The notes: generated from the sequence alone by a model not told the origin. A DNA stretch of 64,000 bases from JBDHUW01 sp039809345 (GCA_039809345.1 JBDHUW010000002.1:62001-126000), one strand, 5' to 3'; positions 9,909-22,192 are shown, counted from the first letter of the stretch. Numbers and translations are program-made.

Positions 9909-9936
9909 AAAAAAACCTCCTAGTTGGAAGTTTTTT
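9909..9936. terminator. Bidirectional hairpin terminator
   Basis: AAAAACCTCC (9911-9920) pairs with GGAAGTTTTT (9926-9935) with one mismatch. A and T runs on the two sides let it serve both convergent genes, which end at 9902 and 9942. Confidence 0.65.
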
Positions 9937-9941
9937 CATAC

Positions 9942-10709
9942 CTATATATCATAATTTACTTCTGAGACTAAACGAAGTGACATTGCCACATCTTCAGGTA
10001 AATTTGCTGGCTTCATACTTATTTCATCACACAACACTCACCCACCATCTCAAAGGAGAAATAGAGCTTGATTACCAACACCAGAACTTGATATTTCCCC
10101 AGTGCGATTATCAATTCTTATACTTCATGAGAATGCTGGTTTCTTATCTTCTAGTCATGCATTCACATATGCTTTTTTAAACACAGATATATCATATGGG
10201 AGATTATTTATCAACTTGAGTTCTTTGGCAGCAGCATATGTAAACATTTGTTTACCAACTAATTCAGCAGGAACTTCTCGATCATAACACACCTGAACAT
10301 AATCGTTAGTAGTTAAACCTAGAAATGATGACTCGACAACTTTAATGGTATTTTCAGGTTGCTTACCATTTGGATATTTTTCAGTTGGTATGTATTCTAT
10401 TACGTATGCATTTTTCGTTGATAGTTTTTTTACAAGTACGCTGACAACACGATGTTTCATATATGTTTCATAGTCATCAAAAATGGTACACTGTTTCTTT
10501 TCTCGTCAGTTTTGTAATTTCTCTGATGTAGTCATATGAGTATCAATCTTGTAGTCATCAGGGTCAAGTTGTACTGGGTTCGCTGATATTAGTAAAGATT
10601 GTTGTAAAAAATTTCCAATCGCATTCGATATTTTACGCGTATTTGGTACCAAATCCCTACTATCACCATTGCCAGGAAGATAGAACTCTCATTCACTCTT
10701 TTCAGCCAT
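9942..10709 (-). CDS. Hypothetical protein
   Basis: Predicted 255 aa, beginning MAEKSEGEFYLPGNGDSRDL. A KHRVVSVLVKKLSTKNAYVI segment and a region rich in VVESSFLGLTTNDYVQV suggest a soluble alpha/beta protein. No signal peptide, membrane helix or catalytic motif is evident, and no family is recognised. Start ATG 10709 follows an AT-rich intergenic region; stop TAG 9942. Confidence 0.6.
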
Positions 10710-10876
10710 TTTCATTAATTAAAAATAAAATACAGTATATCATATTATATACTACTTACTATTGTTGTCAATACTAAGTATTCAAAATACACATATTCTT
10801 CTCACTCCACCACTTATACTAGATAAAACACCCCCATTTCTTATACATCGTGTGTCTTTACTCCTCTTCCTATCTG

Positions 10877-12088
10877 ATGAATAAAAAGAATCTTAGGCTT
10901 TGGGCATTATATGATTTTGCAAATTCATTTGTATTTATCAATTTTTTGTTGTATTTTTCTCAGTGGTTGGTGATAGATTGAGGATTGTCTGATTTTTGGT
11001 ACAATGCGCTATTTGCGGGATCATCGATACTTCTTTTGTTGTCGGCACCCACATTGGCATGATTTACCGATAAGTTTCACTGAAATAAATACTTTCTTAC
11101 TCTATCAACGATTGGAACAATCATAGGATATAGCGGAGCTACTCTGCTCGCGTATATGGGGCAGTCGATGATGTTGATTGCCATACTCTTTTTGTTGTGA
11201 CAATACTTTTATCAGCTTTCATTCACTTTCTATAATTCGCTCATTGATGATGTCGCAGATGTATCACATAGAGCTCGCGCTTCAGGAATCTGACAGTTTG
11301 CAAATAGTTTTGGGCAATTTATGGGGCTTTTGATGACAATTCCGCTTTCTAGCAGTAGGTTGGCACCACTGTTTCCAGCGATAGCGGTATTCATAGTTTT
11401 GTCATTACCCATGTTGATTTTTTTCAAGGAGAAAGTGGCAAAAAAAGCTCATATGAGTTTACAGGTTTTCAAAAATGAATCTAAAATGTTCTACAAAAAA
11501 ATGAAGCTGTTTTTCGCAACTTCAGTAGCCATCCCTATTTTGGTAGCATTCTTTTTCTTCAACGATGCACTCATCACAATTTCAAACAACTACTCTATTT
11601 ATTTAGAAAGAGTTTTCGCTATCCCAGATATCACCAAAAATATTATACTGCTGATAATATTGATCATGTCTGCCGTAGGTGGATTGGCATTTTGACATAT
11701 AGCAGATAGGATTGGCACATTGAAATCACTCAAGTATATATTAGTGAGCTGGATTGTACTGCTTCCACTCCTATGACTTGCTCAGTGACTGATTGCACTC
11801 ATAGTACTATCTGCCTTGCTTTGATTTTTTATGGGTGGAATCCGAACTGTGACAAGAGCATATTTGAGTCAAATTCTCAAAAAAGAAGAGTTTGGATATT
11901 GATTTGCATTCTACACACTATTCGAAAGATTTGCTACTTTCATAGGTCCTCTTTCGTGGGGATGAATTATAGCAATCTTCTGAATTGGATGAGGGAGCTA
12001 TCGTATAGCTATGATCAGTATGACAGTATATGTGATTGTTGGATATATTGTACTGTCATACTGGAGAAAAAAACAGCACGTAGAGTAA
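10877..12088 (+). CDS. MFS transporter, UMF1/Atg22-like
   Basis: Predicted 403 aa with about 12 hydrophobic segments. The N-terminus LWALYDFANSFVFINFLLYF carries the Y-D-x-A-N-S signature of the UMF1/Atg22 branch of the major facilitator superfamily. A loop after helix 2 (LAGFTDKFHGNKYF) and FGHIADRIGTLKSLKY after helix 8 match the MFS loop 2-3 / 8-9 pattern. The substrate is unknown. Many helix glycines are TGA. It ends 8 bp from the convergent dienelactone hydrolase-like gene. Confidence 0.8.
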
Positions 12089-12096
12089 ACAATACT

Positions 12097-12981
12097 CTAT
12101 TTCTGCAACTCTTGTAACTTCAACAACATATCAGCAAATGCCTTTTCTCTGGCTTCCTTGTTTGCTTGCGACGCATCTGGACTAAGTGCATTTCTCATGA
12201 ATGCATGTCATGCTCCAGAGTACATTTCATAAGTAAATGGTTTATTATAAAGTTTCATATCTGATTCAGTTTTCGGGATAGTAGCATTGATTCTTGCATC
12301 ATCTCCACCGTAATAGGCAGTCACTGGCGCAGTGATACCAGCAAAGAGTGATCAATCTTCTGGTGCAGAGCCATAGAACACGAACGCATGATCCAATCAT
12401 GTACTAACTGTAGCATAACGAAATGACTGTGATCCTCCCCAACAGAATCCTGCTGATACGATCTTTCCATTGGCAGCTTTGATAGTATCCGCATAAGCTT
12501 CTACCGCTTTCAAATCTGACATCACCTGCTCTGGTTGCAGTGTGTACAATGCTTTGGTTGCTTCATCCTCAGTAGCAAAATCACTTGTTCTCTTCTTGTC
12601 TTCTGAGAAACTTGAAAGCAAATCAGGCGCTATGGCAATATATCATTGCGCAGCGATATCATCAGCCATCTGACGAGCCCAATCGTTCAATCATTTATTC
12701 TCATGTATCACCAAAACTACTGGCGCAGGAGTACTCACCTGAGGATATACTACCCACGCATGAATAATCTTTCAGTTATTGTTGATTTCTACTCGTTCTT
12801 GATGACGAGGAGATGGAGCTACCCCTTGTGATGCACCACTATCCCCTACGTGATCCACATGCATCATTTCCTCACTAGTCATATTACGATGATCCATCGC
12901 TACTTCCTTTTTTTCAGCACCACATCCTGACAACAACAATGTAGCTGCAATAATCGTAAATACCTTGAGTCACTTTATCAT
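12097..12981 (-). CDS. Dienelactone hydrolase-family lipoprotein
   Basis: Predicted 294 aa. The N-terminus has a lipoprotein signal peptide with lipobox LLLSGC near residue 20, then a His/Met-rich linker (MDHRNMTSEEMMHVDH). The alpha/beta-hydrolase domain shows the DLH triad: Cys in SAGFCWGGSQ, Asp in YYGGDDARI and His in YSGAGHAF, in the right order. The enzyme is probably anchored on the outer face of the membrane; substrate unknown. The His/Met linker might bind metal (speculative). Confidence 0.82.
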
Positions 12982-13129
12982 AGTATAATCAATTAAGTCT
13001 AAAAACAGATTCAGTATAAGAAATCAGTGGGTAATTTCAATCTACCTCACCTACAAAACTCAATTGACTTAGACTCAAAATACTTTATATAACTCCTGAA
13101 TTAAAAACACCCAACACATTCATCTGCTC

Positions 13130-13984
13130 ATGCCCAACAACATCCCCCTCATCGAAGCATATCTTGGACACGCGATTACAGGATATGAAATTATTGCAAA
13201 ATGACGAGATTATGATGTGATACTCTATGAAGATAGTATCTACAGATTCCCTAGACCTAGCAAAATCATGGACCTGGTGCTTGAGAAGAAGAAACTCGAT
13301 GCAATCAAACCATATATCACATTGCCTATCCCGGAGTACACTATAGTAGACAATACATTTATCACCTACCCTGCTATCAAAGGAAGTCCATTTGATGATT
13401 GTCATTTGCCGTATGATGATGCAATATTGAAATCGTTAGCGGGGTTTTTGAAAGAGCTACATAGTGTGCCACTTGAACAATTGGATTTTATGCAATCTCC
13501 AAAAGAGCAAACGGAGGAAGAGAAAAATGAATTTTATAAACGAGTTCAATCTCTCAAGCAGGATGTATGAAAGAGACTAGAAGACAAGGTCCTTTCATCA
13601 ACTATACAAAACATCCATACCTATATGGACGAACTATTTTTCACATTCAATGCTCCCAAAAAAGCGTTTGTTCATGCAGATCTGCAGTGAAAAAACATAA
13701 TCTATGATAGAGAAAACAATCATATTGCTGGAATCATAGATTTTACTGATAGCACAATATGAAGTATAGAATTAGATTTCTGCCATTTCGCATTTAGAGA
13801 TGACAATGTTTTAGACAAACTATTAGTCTACTATATGGGGAAAGTTGATAGCGATTTCGTAAATAGAATTAGTTTCCTAGCCAAAAGAAATATAATATGG
13901 GAAATTACAAATGATGAGGTATACCACAATTCATTTCCGTATTTGCTTGAGCAACTTGAAAAGTTTGGGTTTGTGGAGAAGTAA
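13130..13984 (+). CDS. APH-family (phosphotransferase/kinase-like) protein
   Basis: Predicted 284 aa. Kinase-like fold with the Brenner motif FVHADLQGKNIIYD near residue 185, where one Gly is TGA, and the metal-binding IIDFTDSTIGSIELDF after it. This is the pattern of the aminoglycoside phosphotransferase superfamily, whose members phosphorylate antibiotics, sugars or choline-like metabolites. The substrate cannot be read from sequence, so a resistance role should not be assumed. Standalone, with AT-rich flanks. Confidence 0.78.
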
Positions 13985-14083
13985 TGGATCCATGATCTTA
14001 TATGCTTTCATCCATCATACTCGCCAACCTATTTAAGGGAATACCCACCCACCGCTCAATTCAGTTAATTCATGGCACCCTGA

Positions 14084-17000
14084 CTACCTTTCTGGATTCA
14101 GGACCGATGCATTTATTAACTTGCTAATCAATTTATTCAGTTCTTCTTTTGTTATAACATAATCAGGTTTCAAAGAACTTCCACCATACAGATACCTATA
14201 AAATCTAATATTCCATTGAGATTTTTCAGTTTGTTGCAGTGTTGGTAGTTTAGTAGTGACAAAAACAGTCATCTCTTTTTTGGTTCTAATTCACAACGAA
14301 GTTAATTTTTCCTTAATGATAGCCTCTATTGATGGGGCAATCTTAACCAATATTGCATTAATACTCTCTGCAACAGTACCCTTCCCTCATAGAGTTAGTA
14401 TGATAGTATCCCAAATAGAGGAACTACTCTTCGACTGTAAGAATTCTTTAATTGCTAATTGTCCAGATACCGAATATTCTTCTTTGAGAAAAGATGAAAA
14501 ACTAGATATAGAATCAGTAGCGACAAAGGACGCGAAATCATTCCACTCACTAATTGACAATACTCATGAATCCTTATTCTTTCAAATCACCAATCCCATG
14601 ATATTTTTCACAGCTTGATTATTTTTCCACGCTTCATATGAAAGCATAATTTCGCAGTATGATCAAGGGAACAGCTTTGCTAAGTTCTGCTTAATTGCTT
14701 GCTTTTTGAATAAGATATAATTTAGAACTCACTCATTTTTGTTATATTTTGGATCTAGTCTTAGAGCATCCATACATTCTACCTTATTCTCAAAATATTT
14801 CTCTGGATTCTCTCGGGCTTGTAATGTCATTCATTGAATAGCACTATTTATGATATCATCAATTTCTCACTGCACATTAATCTTTTTATATTCCAAAAGT
14901 TTCTCAACCGTCAATTCTATTCCAAAAAAGTCTGTATATAGAGAATATTCTTTATATATATTATCGTACTCTTTTATGAGTTCTATTCCTGTTGAATATC
15001 CGCTATTCTCAATTATTTCATTGAAAATAGTTTTATCCGTAACATATCGAAACTTCTTTACAATTTCTTGCCCTGACATCCCTCAATATCAATATCAATA
15101 TTGCCTAGAGACATCATTAATTTCACCAGTAATGGTATGAATCTTTGGATGAGAGATAAATTCTTTCCAATCTATTATTCAGCTATCACTCAATATCTTT
15201 CTTTGCTTGTATTTTATAATTTTTTCTTCCTTGGCCTCCAATCACAACTGTATTTCTATTACTAAACTATCTTCTCATTGTAGTGCTACATAGTTTATAT
15301 CGCCGCCACTGTCCGCGGTAGTGGGTCTTGTAAGCATCCCCTTCCCGATTTCAATATAGTCATTTTCGCTTAGCAATGCTAGTGTTGTCCTATCATAATT
15401 CATTTTATTTCTAATCAGTCTAACTACATCAATCCCATCTTTGATCGTATCTGTATTTACCCTTTTTTTAATTTCTCAAAGCACATATTCCCTTATACAT
15501 TGCTGCCCCGGCTCAATTCACAAGTTTTCTAGGAGTTCTAACTTACTTTCTAATGTGTTTCACACTTCTTGCTTTAGTACAAAAAAGTAATGCTCCTTTA
15601 GCCTAACAATAAGTTTTTTTACTTCATTACTTATTGTAAAATCTAATGGATTGTGCTTATCGATTCATAGTAATCAAATCATAGATTCTACAATCGTTGG
15701 CAACCCCATTATTTTTAGTAAATAATCAATTACACGTAGTGCTCAGAGTGCACTAGGAGTTTTATTATACCTAGGTAGTTTTTCATCACGAAGAGCTGCT
15801 ATACGATTGACTATGTCAAATACTTGATGATAAATTTCAATACTATTGTCTGTGAAATATTTGATTCTTTCTACATCAGAAAACGCCATCCGAGTCTGTT
15901 TTTTGGCTTCAACTATTTCCAAGATATCAATTTTGAAAAAATCACAAAACTCATTAAACCCTAGGTCCCATGGATTTTTTCAATAAAGCACACTCCAAAA
16001 TAAATATTTCTTTATATTTATGGCCTGATCGCTAATTTCTTTCATACTTTGATACATACGTATCAGTCATGCAGGAGACTGGTCGCATTCAACCGATGAA
16101 AATATTTCATTTGCTATCTGATTAAGTGTCTTTGGCGAAAGCTTCTCCCATCATACTATGGAACAAAAAGAATTCACTTCCTCAAGAGATCTCATTGTTA
16201 AAATTAATTTTACTTTATTTTTTTGAAAACTATTTAGCTGTGTTGATTTCTTCTCAAGTAAAGTTGAAATCACACCTTCAATATTTGCATGCAAAAGAGT
16301 ATGCATATTATCTATTCACATATCACGTAATCATTCAACAATCTCCTTCATAATCATTGTGATACTGGGGAACTTTTCAATAAGATATGATAGATCGATT
16401 TCTCAGCTAATCATCAATTCCTCAATTGAATTTGGGAGCTCTTCAATAGTATCATATTGAATTCATCATCAATGACCACGCTGTGTGCCTCAAGGCTCTC
16501 GTGCCCTATTCCTCGTTGATTCCTGAACCACTACCCACTGATCTGGCTCTATAATAAATGTGTTTTCTGAGGTTTTCTTGATAAGACTTGCCAATTCAGT
16601 TTTACTTACATCTGAAAAGGATGGTTGTTGTCTTAGTGCATTTCAAATATGCTCATGATCCCAATCATTTGTCACCCTAAAAATTCTTCCATTTCATTGA
16701 GTTTTATATACAGGATCTCTACTGGGGTTCATTCTAATTGCAACTCTCAATGGACGGATATCAAATCATTCAGCAATTTTTGACACCGTCATAACCAAAT
16801 CAACTTCATTAGAATAAATCATATCCTCTATTTTATCCACATCCACTCATTCATCAAAAAATCAATTAGCGCTTGTTGCTCTTATTGCTCTGAGACCTCT
16901 TGAAATCGCATATTCTTTCATTCTTTCTGCCTCCTCTATCGTTCAACAAAAAACTGCTCCAGGGAGATATTTGTGAATTTCTTTCAATTCTATATATTTA

Positions 17001-17947
17001 TCAAAAAGAGCTTCATGTATAGGTTTTCATTCTTTTGTCTCAAACCCCACAACTTGCTCGATCTGTGCATCAGTCAGCTTCTGATCTGTTTCATTACGCT
17101 TAAGATATGCCTTTCCCACTCATTGAAATGATGGCAGTATTAGTACTTTATCATTTACACACTCTTGTAGTCTTATCGATACCGCCTCATAATACATATT
17201 TCTCAATGAAATTGTTTTTCTGTCTGGAGTTGCTGTAAGTAATACATGCAACTTTTGGTCATCACTATCTCTTTGTACCAATGTATCAATCATTTCAGAT
17301 ACAAGATTTCAAGTAGTATGATGTGCCTCATCACTAATTATAATCTCTGTTAATTTGATCAATTCATCTAGAAGTATCTTTTGGTCCTTATAAAGAGACT
17401 TTAAAGAATCATATGTAGATACTATGACAAAATTCTCAATCTTCTTCTCACGTATTGTTTTCAATATAGAAGTTAAATAATTTTTAGAGGTATTTGTTTT
17501 GTCCCTCTCAAAATGGTCATTATCTTCATTGTATGAATACGAAGGAATAGAAAATATCTGTTCTGTAGAAAATCATGTATCATGCAACTGTCTCAGCGTC
17601 TGAGAAATAAGAGAAACTCTTGGGACAGCAATAATAGTTGATTCTTTGATTACATTTAGTATTTCACTAAAAAACACTGTTTTACCAGTACCCGTGGGCA
17701 TTTTCACTAAAAACTCCAGATATCATTGTACCAATGCATCAAGAATACCATCAACTCATTTTTTTTGTACATTCCTAAATCCTGTATGATTAATGAGTTT
17801 ACTGATTTCAGCGTGATACTTTTTTGCCTTTTCTGACAACAAAACCCCGGTAACCGACTTGATAGTTTTTCGTACTCTTCAGCTTATAGGCGAGATTTTC
17901 GGAGACATATTGCCTCTTTCTTCTTTATCTAAGATATCTTCAATCAT
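14084..17947 (-). CDS. Large SF2 DEAH-box helicase-like ATPase (1287 aa)
   Basis: A single reading frame (TGA as Gly) with SF2 motifs: Walker A MPTGTGKT near residue 82, DEAH box SDEAHH near 204, motif III LTATP, and motif VI QGNGRIFR in the second RecA domain near residue 435. This resembles the ResIII/type III restriction helicase lineage. After residue ~520 come about 760 residues I cannot assign. A segment near 880-905 (SGGDINYVAL...LVIEIQ) faintly recalls a PD-(D/E)xK nuclease core, which is weak. No methylase is adjacent. Role could be restriction/defence or repair. ATG 17947 is used; ATG 17905 is an alternative. Confidence 0.8.
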
Positions 17948-18207
17948 AAAAATCTAGAATCAATAAAACAACATATTTCTATTATATACAATATATTGCG
18001 TTTGTCAATCTTTTGCGCTATGGCAGAGTTAAGTTTATTTTTTTACCTATATCAACCAAACTCTTAAGGAATTCGAATAAAACCCCACCGAAAATATGCC
18101 TTTAAATTGATTCTCCTATTTTCTATACTAGATACTGATATACTTGAAAATCGAAATTCTCTCACGTCTATTGCACGTAATGAGTGGATATGCCGAATCA
18201 GTAGCGT

Positions 18208-18249
18208 GAAGAAAGAAGAAAGAAGAAAGAAGAAAGAAGAAAGAAGAAA
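18208..18249. repeat. Six-unit tandem repeat (GAAGAAA)
   Basis: Six perfect head-to-tail copies of the 7-mer GAAGAAA in the 346-bp gene-free stretch 17948-18293. The rest of the stretch shows no convincing gene. A 7-bp unit would shift frame if translated, and no gene spans it. Confidence 0.9.
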
Positions 18250-18293
18250 CAAGAAGAGATCATATCAATCGCTTTTGTGATGAATTAGTGCAA

Positions 18294-18713
18294 TTAATCC
18301 GTCCCCGTATAATAATGTGTCAGCATTTTTCATTCACGAGTTGTTTTCATGTCATTTTTCCCAACCGTCTCCTCCATCTTGATCTTCACTATTTTTTTGA
18401 TAAGTGCTGGAGTAAGTGGTTTCTCAGTAGTAAAACGAATACTACCCCTCGATGTGCTAAAGTGTTGTAGTTCATCTTTGAGACGTACAGCAACTGAGTT
18501 TGTCCATGGAAAGAAAGTACACCAATCTTTAGAAACTCTATATCACACCAAAAGCCTCCCCTTATATTTAAATGCAGGCATTCAAAAACTGATCACTTCT
18601 TCGGCTTCGGGACAAGTAGATTTGATGATAGTGCGTACTCTTTCCATAATCGTATGCTGAGGTTCATTGATATTGGTTAGATAATCATCGTGCGAAGAAG
18701 CTTTTTGTCTCAT
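18294..18713 (-). CDS. DUF1801-family protein
   Basis: Predicted 139 aa. The pattern EEVISFGMPAFKYKGRLLVG...WCTFFPWTNS is typical of the DUF1801/YdhG family, which includes proteins annotated as iron chaperones. The family's usual KxHxxFFP core is present as KDWCTFFPW. The C-terminus KKIVKIKMEE also fits. Biochemical role not established; a small soluble protein. Start ATG 18713. Confidence 0.75.
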
Positions 18714-18883
18714 AAATCTAAGAAACTAAGGTAAAGTGATTGGAGTTCACCAGTATGTAATCATATGTATTAATTATGCTCTTTTATACAAGGTAGATAC
18801 GATATAAAAAATTTTGATTCAAACCAATCTTTAGAGGTGATTAGAAAATAGTTCATGCCTTATACATACTTATTCGGAGGATT

Positions 18884-20326
18884 TTATTTATTACAATCGA
18901 AATCTAGAGACTTAAGATTTGTCTCTATATTAAACTGGGTTTTAAAAATTTCAAGTATTGTGTAAATGTATTCTCTTGGCATATTAGGAGATGAAAATAT
19001 ATTAATTTCGTATTTTTTATTACTTCCATGAAATAATGACCTATTATTCTGATGATCGTAACCCTTGTGGTATAAAAAGTGTACTTTAACAGATCATAAA
19101 ACTTCTTTTCATACATTTACATCGGTAAGAGATATAGTATCTCATTGAGCTACCAAAAATAAATCAGTGAATGTATAATTTGTATATTTATCAATATTCA
19201 CATCTCGCTTATGTGTATAAAGATCAAATGTATCTTGTCATATATTTTTAACTGTATGATGCCAGATTTTTTGATATGTCATTTTATCATTTTCTATTTT
19301 ATCTTTCTGCTCTTGTAGAGATACTCAAAGCACCTCATTAGCTTTTATAATATGATAAGGTTTTATATCATACATCATTTGAGTATGATTATCTCTTCAA
19401 TGCTCTAAGATATATTGAAAGTTTTCTACATTTTCTTTATGAGGAGACAATAAGTATGGTATAATTTCATCAATTAGAAATTTTCTTCTCCTATGAAATG
19501 AAACAGCAGACTTACTCTCGTCACCAAATTTAAAAAGACAAGATTCATATAGCACTTCTGAAAATTCCTGATCAGTAATTCATGCTCGATCTGCTATCTT
19601 TTTACAATCTTCTGGACTAATATAGGTATCATTTTCATGATGCAATGGCTGGATATCAAGGCCTATTTTCTTCCAAACTTCTTGCACAGAATAGAGTTTT
19701 CTTAAGCCATAATCTCCTTCTTTTTCATAATAAAGTGTATTTAGCACATTATTTATAAAATATTTTGCCAGTTTTTTTTGAATATCCTTGTCAAGATCTA
19801 ATGCTATAGAAATAAAAAATAAGCTATTAATAGTCCATTGAGAATGAGGATATTGTCATGGTTTGAGTTTATCAAATGTATTATGGTACCATTCTAGTAT
19901 AGTATCTTTTGTCTCCTTATCTTGTAAAGATAATTGACCAATTTCTAGCTTGTGCTGAAGATCTCATCTTATTCAATATCAAAAATGAGGGATACCAAAC
20001 TTACTCAATTCTTTTATCTCGTCCCTAGTATAGGATATAATTTCTCATATCTTAGTGGTATGCTCAAAATGTATTACCTCTCACTCTTCTGCTTTTATTC
20101 TATATGGTTCATCGTTAATAAAATAGCATTTATCTAATGCAAAAAACAATCTTTCATACCAGCTCTGATACTTTTCTCATAAATTTCATATTTTTGGTAT
20201 TCATCTCGCATCAAATTTATCGTTTTGCCAATCATAAAGAATATTTGGTTTATTGATAAGTTCTGGTTGATCTGCTGATTGTCATATTCTATTCATAGGA
20301 CTTAAATACAAATATAAAAAAACCAT
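18884..20326 (-). CDS. Hypothetical protein, 480 aa
   Basis: A long frame that is open only with TGA as Gly. The protein is rich in Tyr, Lys, Asp and Ile, with repeated aromatic stretches (WYERLFFALDKCYF, PHSQWTINSLFFIS) and no signal peptide or membrane helix. No catalytic motif recognised. The gene follows a smaller unknown gene by 32 bp on the same strand, so they probably form an operon. Codon use matches the host, unlike the TGA-free genes further right. Possibly accessory. Confidence 0.6.
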
Positions 20327-20358
20327 AATTTTCGATGATATATTTCAACTCTAATATG

Positions 20359-20823
20359 TTATTCTATTATTGGCATTTTAGATTGTATTTCAAATTTTTT
20401 CTGAAAGAATGCCTCAAATCATCTGACACAGCTTTCTTTGAAGTTTCATTCGTAATGATTTACTAGGAAGTTCATTACATTTTCAAAGTTTGCTGTGATA
20501 GGTAAAACAATTTTTTGAAGGGCTGGGAAGGTAATATCTTGGGGAAGATCAATTGGATTTCTATCAGCCAATTGTAATCACGTCATATGAATTACAATTT
20601 TTGTATTATCTTTAAAAAACGGCATCTTGCCTTCACGTTCTGCTGATTCATCAATAATACCAATTTCAACAGTTGGTGCGTCAGGATAATAATCAATTAC
20701 TCAAATAGAGGTATCTAAACCACAAATTTGAGTTAGGTTTAAGAGTATTTCCCTCTCTGTACGAAATTTTGGATTAGTATAAATTGGGTGATTATTAATT
20801 GCCACATCACTTCTAACTTCCAT
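20359..20823 (-). CDS. Hypothetical protein, 154 aa
   Basis: Begins MEVRSDVAINNHPIYTNPKF. A PTVEIGIIDESAEREGKMPF segment and an amphipathic C-terminal half suggest a soluble alpha/beta protein. No family recognised. First gene of a probable two-gene operon with the 480-aa protein. Its upstream region runs into the repeat at 20924. Confidence 0.55.
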
Positions 20824-20923
20824 AATATATCTATTTTAAGAGACAAATAATAACTATTGTATGCAATTCACTCGCTATGTCAATAGCGCTTTTTATTGTA
20901 CTAAAAGACAAAAAACAGCTCAT

Positions 20924-21171
20924 ACAAGCCATTTATTCAATTTTTGGAAATCATAGGCAACATTTCGAACATACCTCCTGAGGGTTTTCCCACTCGATAT
21001 ATAAAAGGTACTTCACATAGTCATAGTCATAGTCATAGTCATATTCATGCTATTACAAGGATTGGCTACAGTCCTCTCCTAGTGTGATTTGACTCTCAAA
21101 ACTACTCTCACCTGTACAAATGAGGTACTATAATACGTTGTTTGTGGAATAAGGTCAAAGGGATTGAACAA
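20924..21171. repeat. Dispersed repeat copy A with ssrA 3'-end-like start
   Basis: Bases 20924-20948 match the ssrA 3' end and flank (26558-26582) at 24 of 25 positions, same orientation. The next ~190 bp resemble 23606-23777: shared blocks include TTTCGAACATA, CTCCTGAGG, TTTTCCCACTC, GTACTTCACATAG, CTCTCACCTGT and AAATGAGGTACTATA. The last part (21135-21171) recurs at 21841-21879. Four CATAGT units lie at 21016-21039. This fills most of the 20824-21252 gap; I see no gene in it. Confidence 0.75.
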
Positions 21172-21252
21172 AACACCATTAGTATTTCTTCTTGCACTTT
21201 GATTCATATTATATATCTTATATATAGTTTTTAGATGTAAATATGTTTTACG

Positions 21253-21519
21253 ATGGCTACAGCTCAAATTGTATTCACTACAGATGCTACTCTCAAGAAA
21301 CAAACACTTCAAAAACTCAAGAAGGAGTGAAGTACTTTGAAGTCACTTTTACAGTATACTATGAGAGCATATCTACAAGGAAGGATATCACTTGGGATTA
21401 TTCCCGAAGATGATATGTGGACAGCAGAACTCGAAGCAGAATATAAAGCTAGCGCAAAAGATTTTTCTCAATGAAAAAACATTGTAGAACGAGATACTTT
21501 AGTCAAAAAGTATACGTAA
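21253..21519 (+). CDS. RelB-like antitoxin
   Basis: Predicted 88 aa, beginning MATAQIVFTTDATLKKQTLQ. The basic, helical N-terminal half fits a ribbon-helix-helix DNA-binding domain, and the acidic C-terminal half (PEDDMWTAELEAEYKASAKD) fits a toxin-binding tail. The stop codon is directly followed by the toxin ATG, the usual arrangement of coupled type II toxin-antitoxin genes. Assignment rests on size, charge pattern and context. Confidence 0.7.
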
Positions 21520-21789
21520 ATGATACACTATGCTATCAAAACGCACAAATCAGTAGATAAATTTCTTTCTGCACATCCAGAGATAGCTCGTCACTTCATC
21601 GAGAAATTTTCTCTCATAGCACAAAACCCACAAACAACTTCAGTAGATACAAAACCATTGAAAGGGAAAGCCAACAACTATAGATTGAGAATTGGGAAGT
21701 ATAGGTTTCTCTATGAAATTAAAAATAAAGAAATCCTGATTCGAATTTGGAGAGCAGATAGTAGAGGGGGCTCTTATAATGATATGTAA
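21520..21789 (+). CDS. RelE/ParE-superfamily toxin
   Basis: Predicted 89 aa. The segment KPLKGKANNYRLRIGKYRFL followed by YEIKNKEILIRIWRADSRGG is the RelE-fold signature (L-x-G...YR-R-G-YR...V/I-x-RR/H). RelE toxins cut mRNA on the ribosome; ParE relatives target gyrase, and the sequence alone does not separate them. Starts immediately after the antitoxin stop. No in-frame TGA is present in this short gene. Confidence 0.82.
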   Translation: MIHYAIKTHKSVDKFLSAHPEIARHFIEKFSLIAQNPQTTSVDTKPLKGKANNYRLRIGKYRFLYEIKNKEILIRIWRADSRGGSYNDM

Positions 21790-21840
21790 AGCATTACTAG
21801 AAATTGTTGCTTCATTTATCAAATATTATTCACAATGTAT

Positions 21841-21879
21841 GGTACGTTGTTCATGAGATAAGGTCAGAGGGATTGAACA
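21841..21879. repeat. Short repeat between the two toxin-antitoxin pairs
   Basis: GGTACGTTGT, then TCATGAGATAAGGTCAGAGG and GATTGAACAG, closely matches 21135-21171 at the end of repeat copy A. Both lie in front of an antitoxin gene, so they may be a shared promoter/operator region or a trace of module duplication. Confidence 0.6.
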
Positions 21880-21967
21880 GATATAGAAATAATTTATCAA
21901 AATAAGCTTGCAATATATACAAAAATGACAATACTCTAATTAATCGTTTACCCACTATTGTTTCACA

Positions 21968-22192
21968 ATGACTACAGCACAAAAAATAGCATCAATTCAA
22001 AAATGAATCACCTTCCTTACTGATGCAAAATGAAAAAGAAGAGCTATACAATTCAATCTTGCTAATAAAGAAGTTAGTGAATTAATGGAAGACCTCTTTG
22101 ACTCATTCATGGCAACTGAGAGAATGGACGAACCCCACAGTGATTTTGAGCAAGTGAAGAAGCGTCTTTTACGCAAAAAACAAGTAGTATAA
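21968..22192 (+). CDS. Antitoxin of second toxin-antitoxin pair
   Basis: Predicted 74 aa, MTTAQKIASIQKGITFLTDA..., with an acidic middle (ELMEDLFDSF) and basic C-terminus. Its TAA overlaps the toxin ATG by one base (TAATG), implying translational coupling. The start resembles the first antitoxin (MATAQ.../MTTAQ...), suggesting distant duplication. Family assignment is by context. Confidence 0.65.

Noticed and set aside
13130..13984. Aminoglycoside resistance gene
   Set aside because: Only the general APH/kinase fold is supported; substrate-specific features cannot be read, so resistance is not claimed.
14084..17947. Several separate small genes or a pseudogene instead of one helicase
   Set aside because: All apparent stops in the frame are TGA; with table 25 the frame is open for 1287 codons and SF2 motifs fall in order.
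18208..18249. CRISPR array
   Set aside because: Repeats are 7 bp, contiguous and without spacers. The CATAGT units at 21016-21039 likewise. No Cas genes seen.
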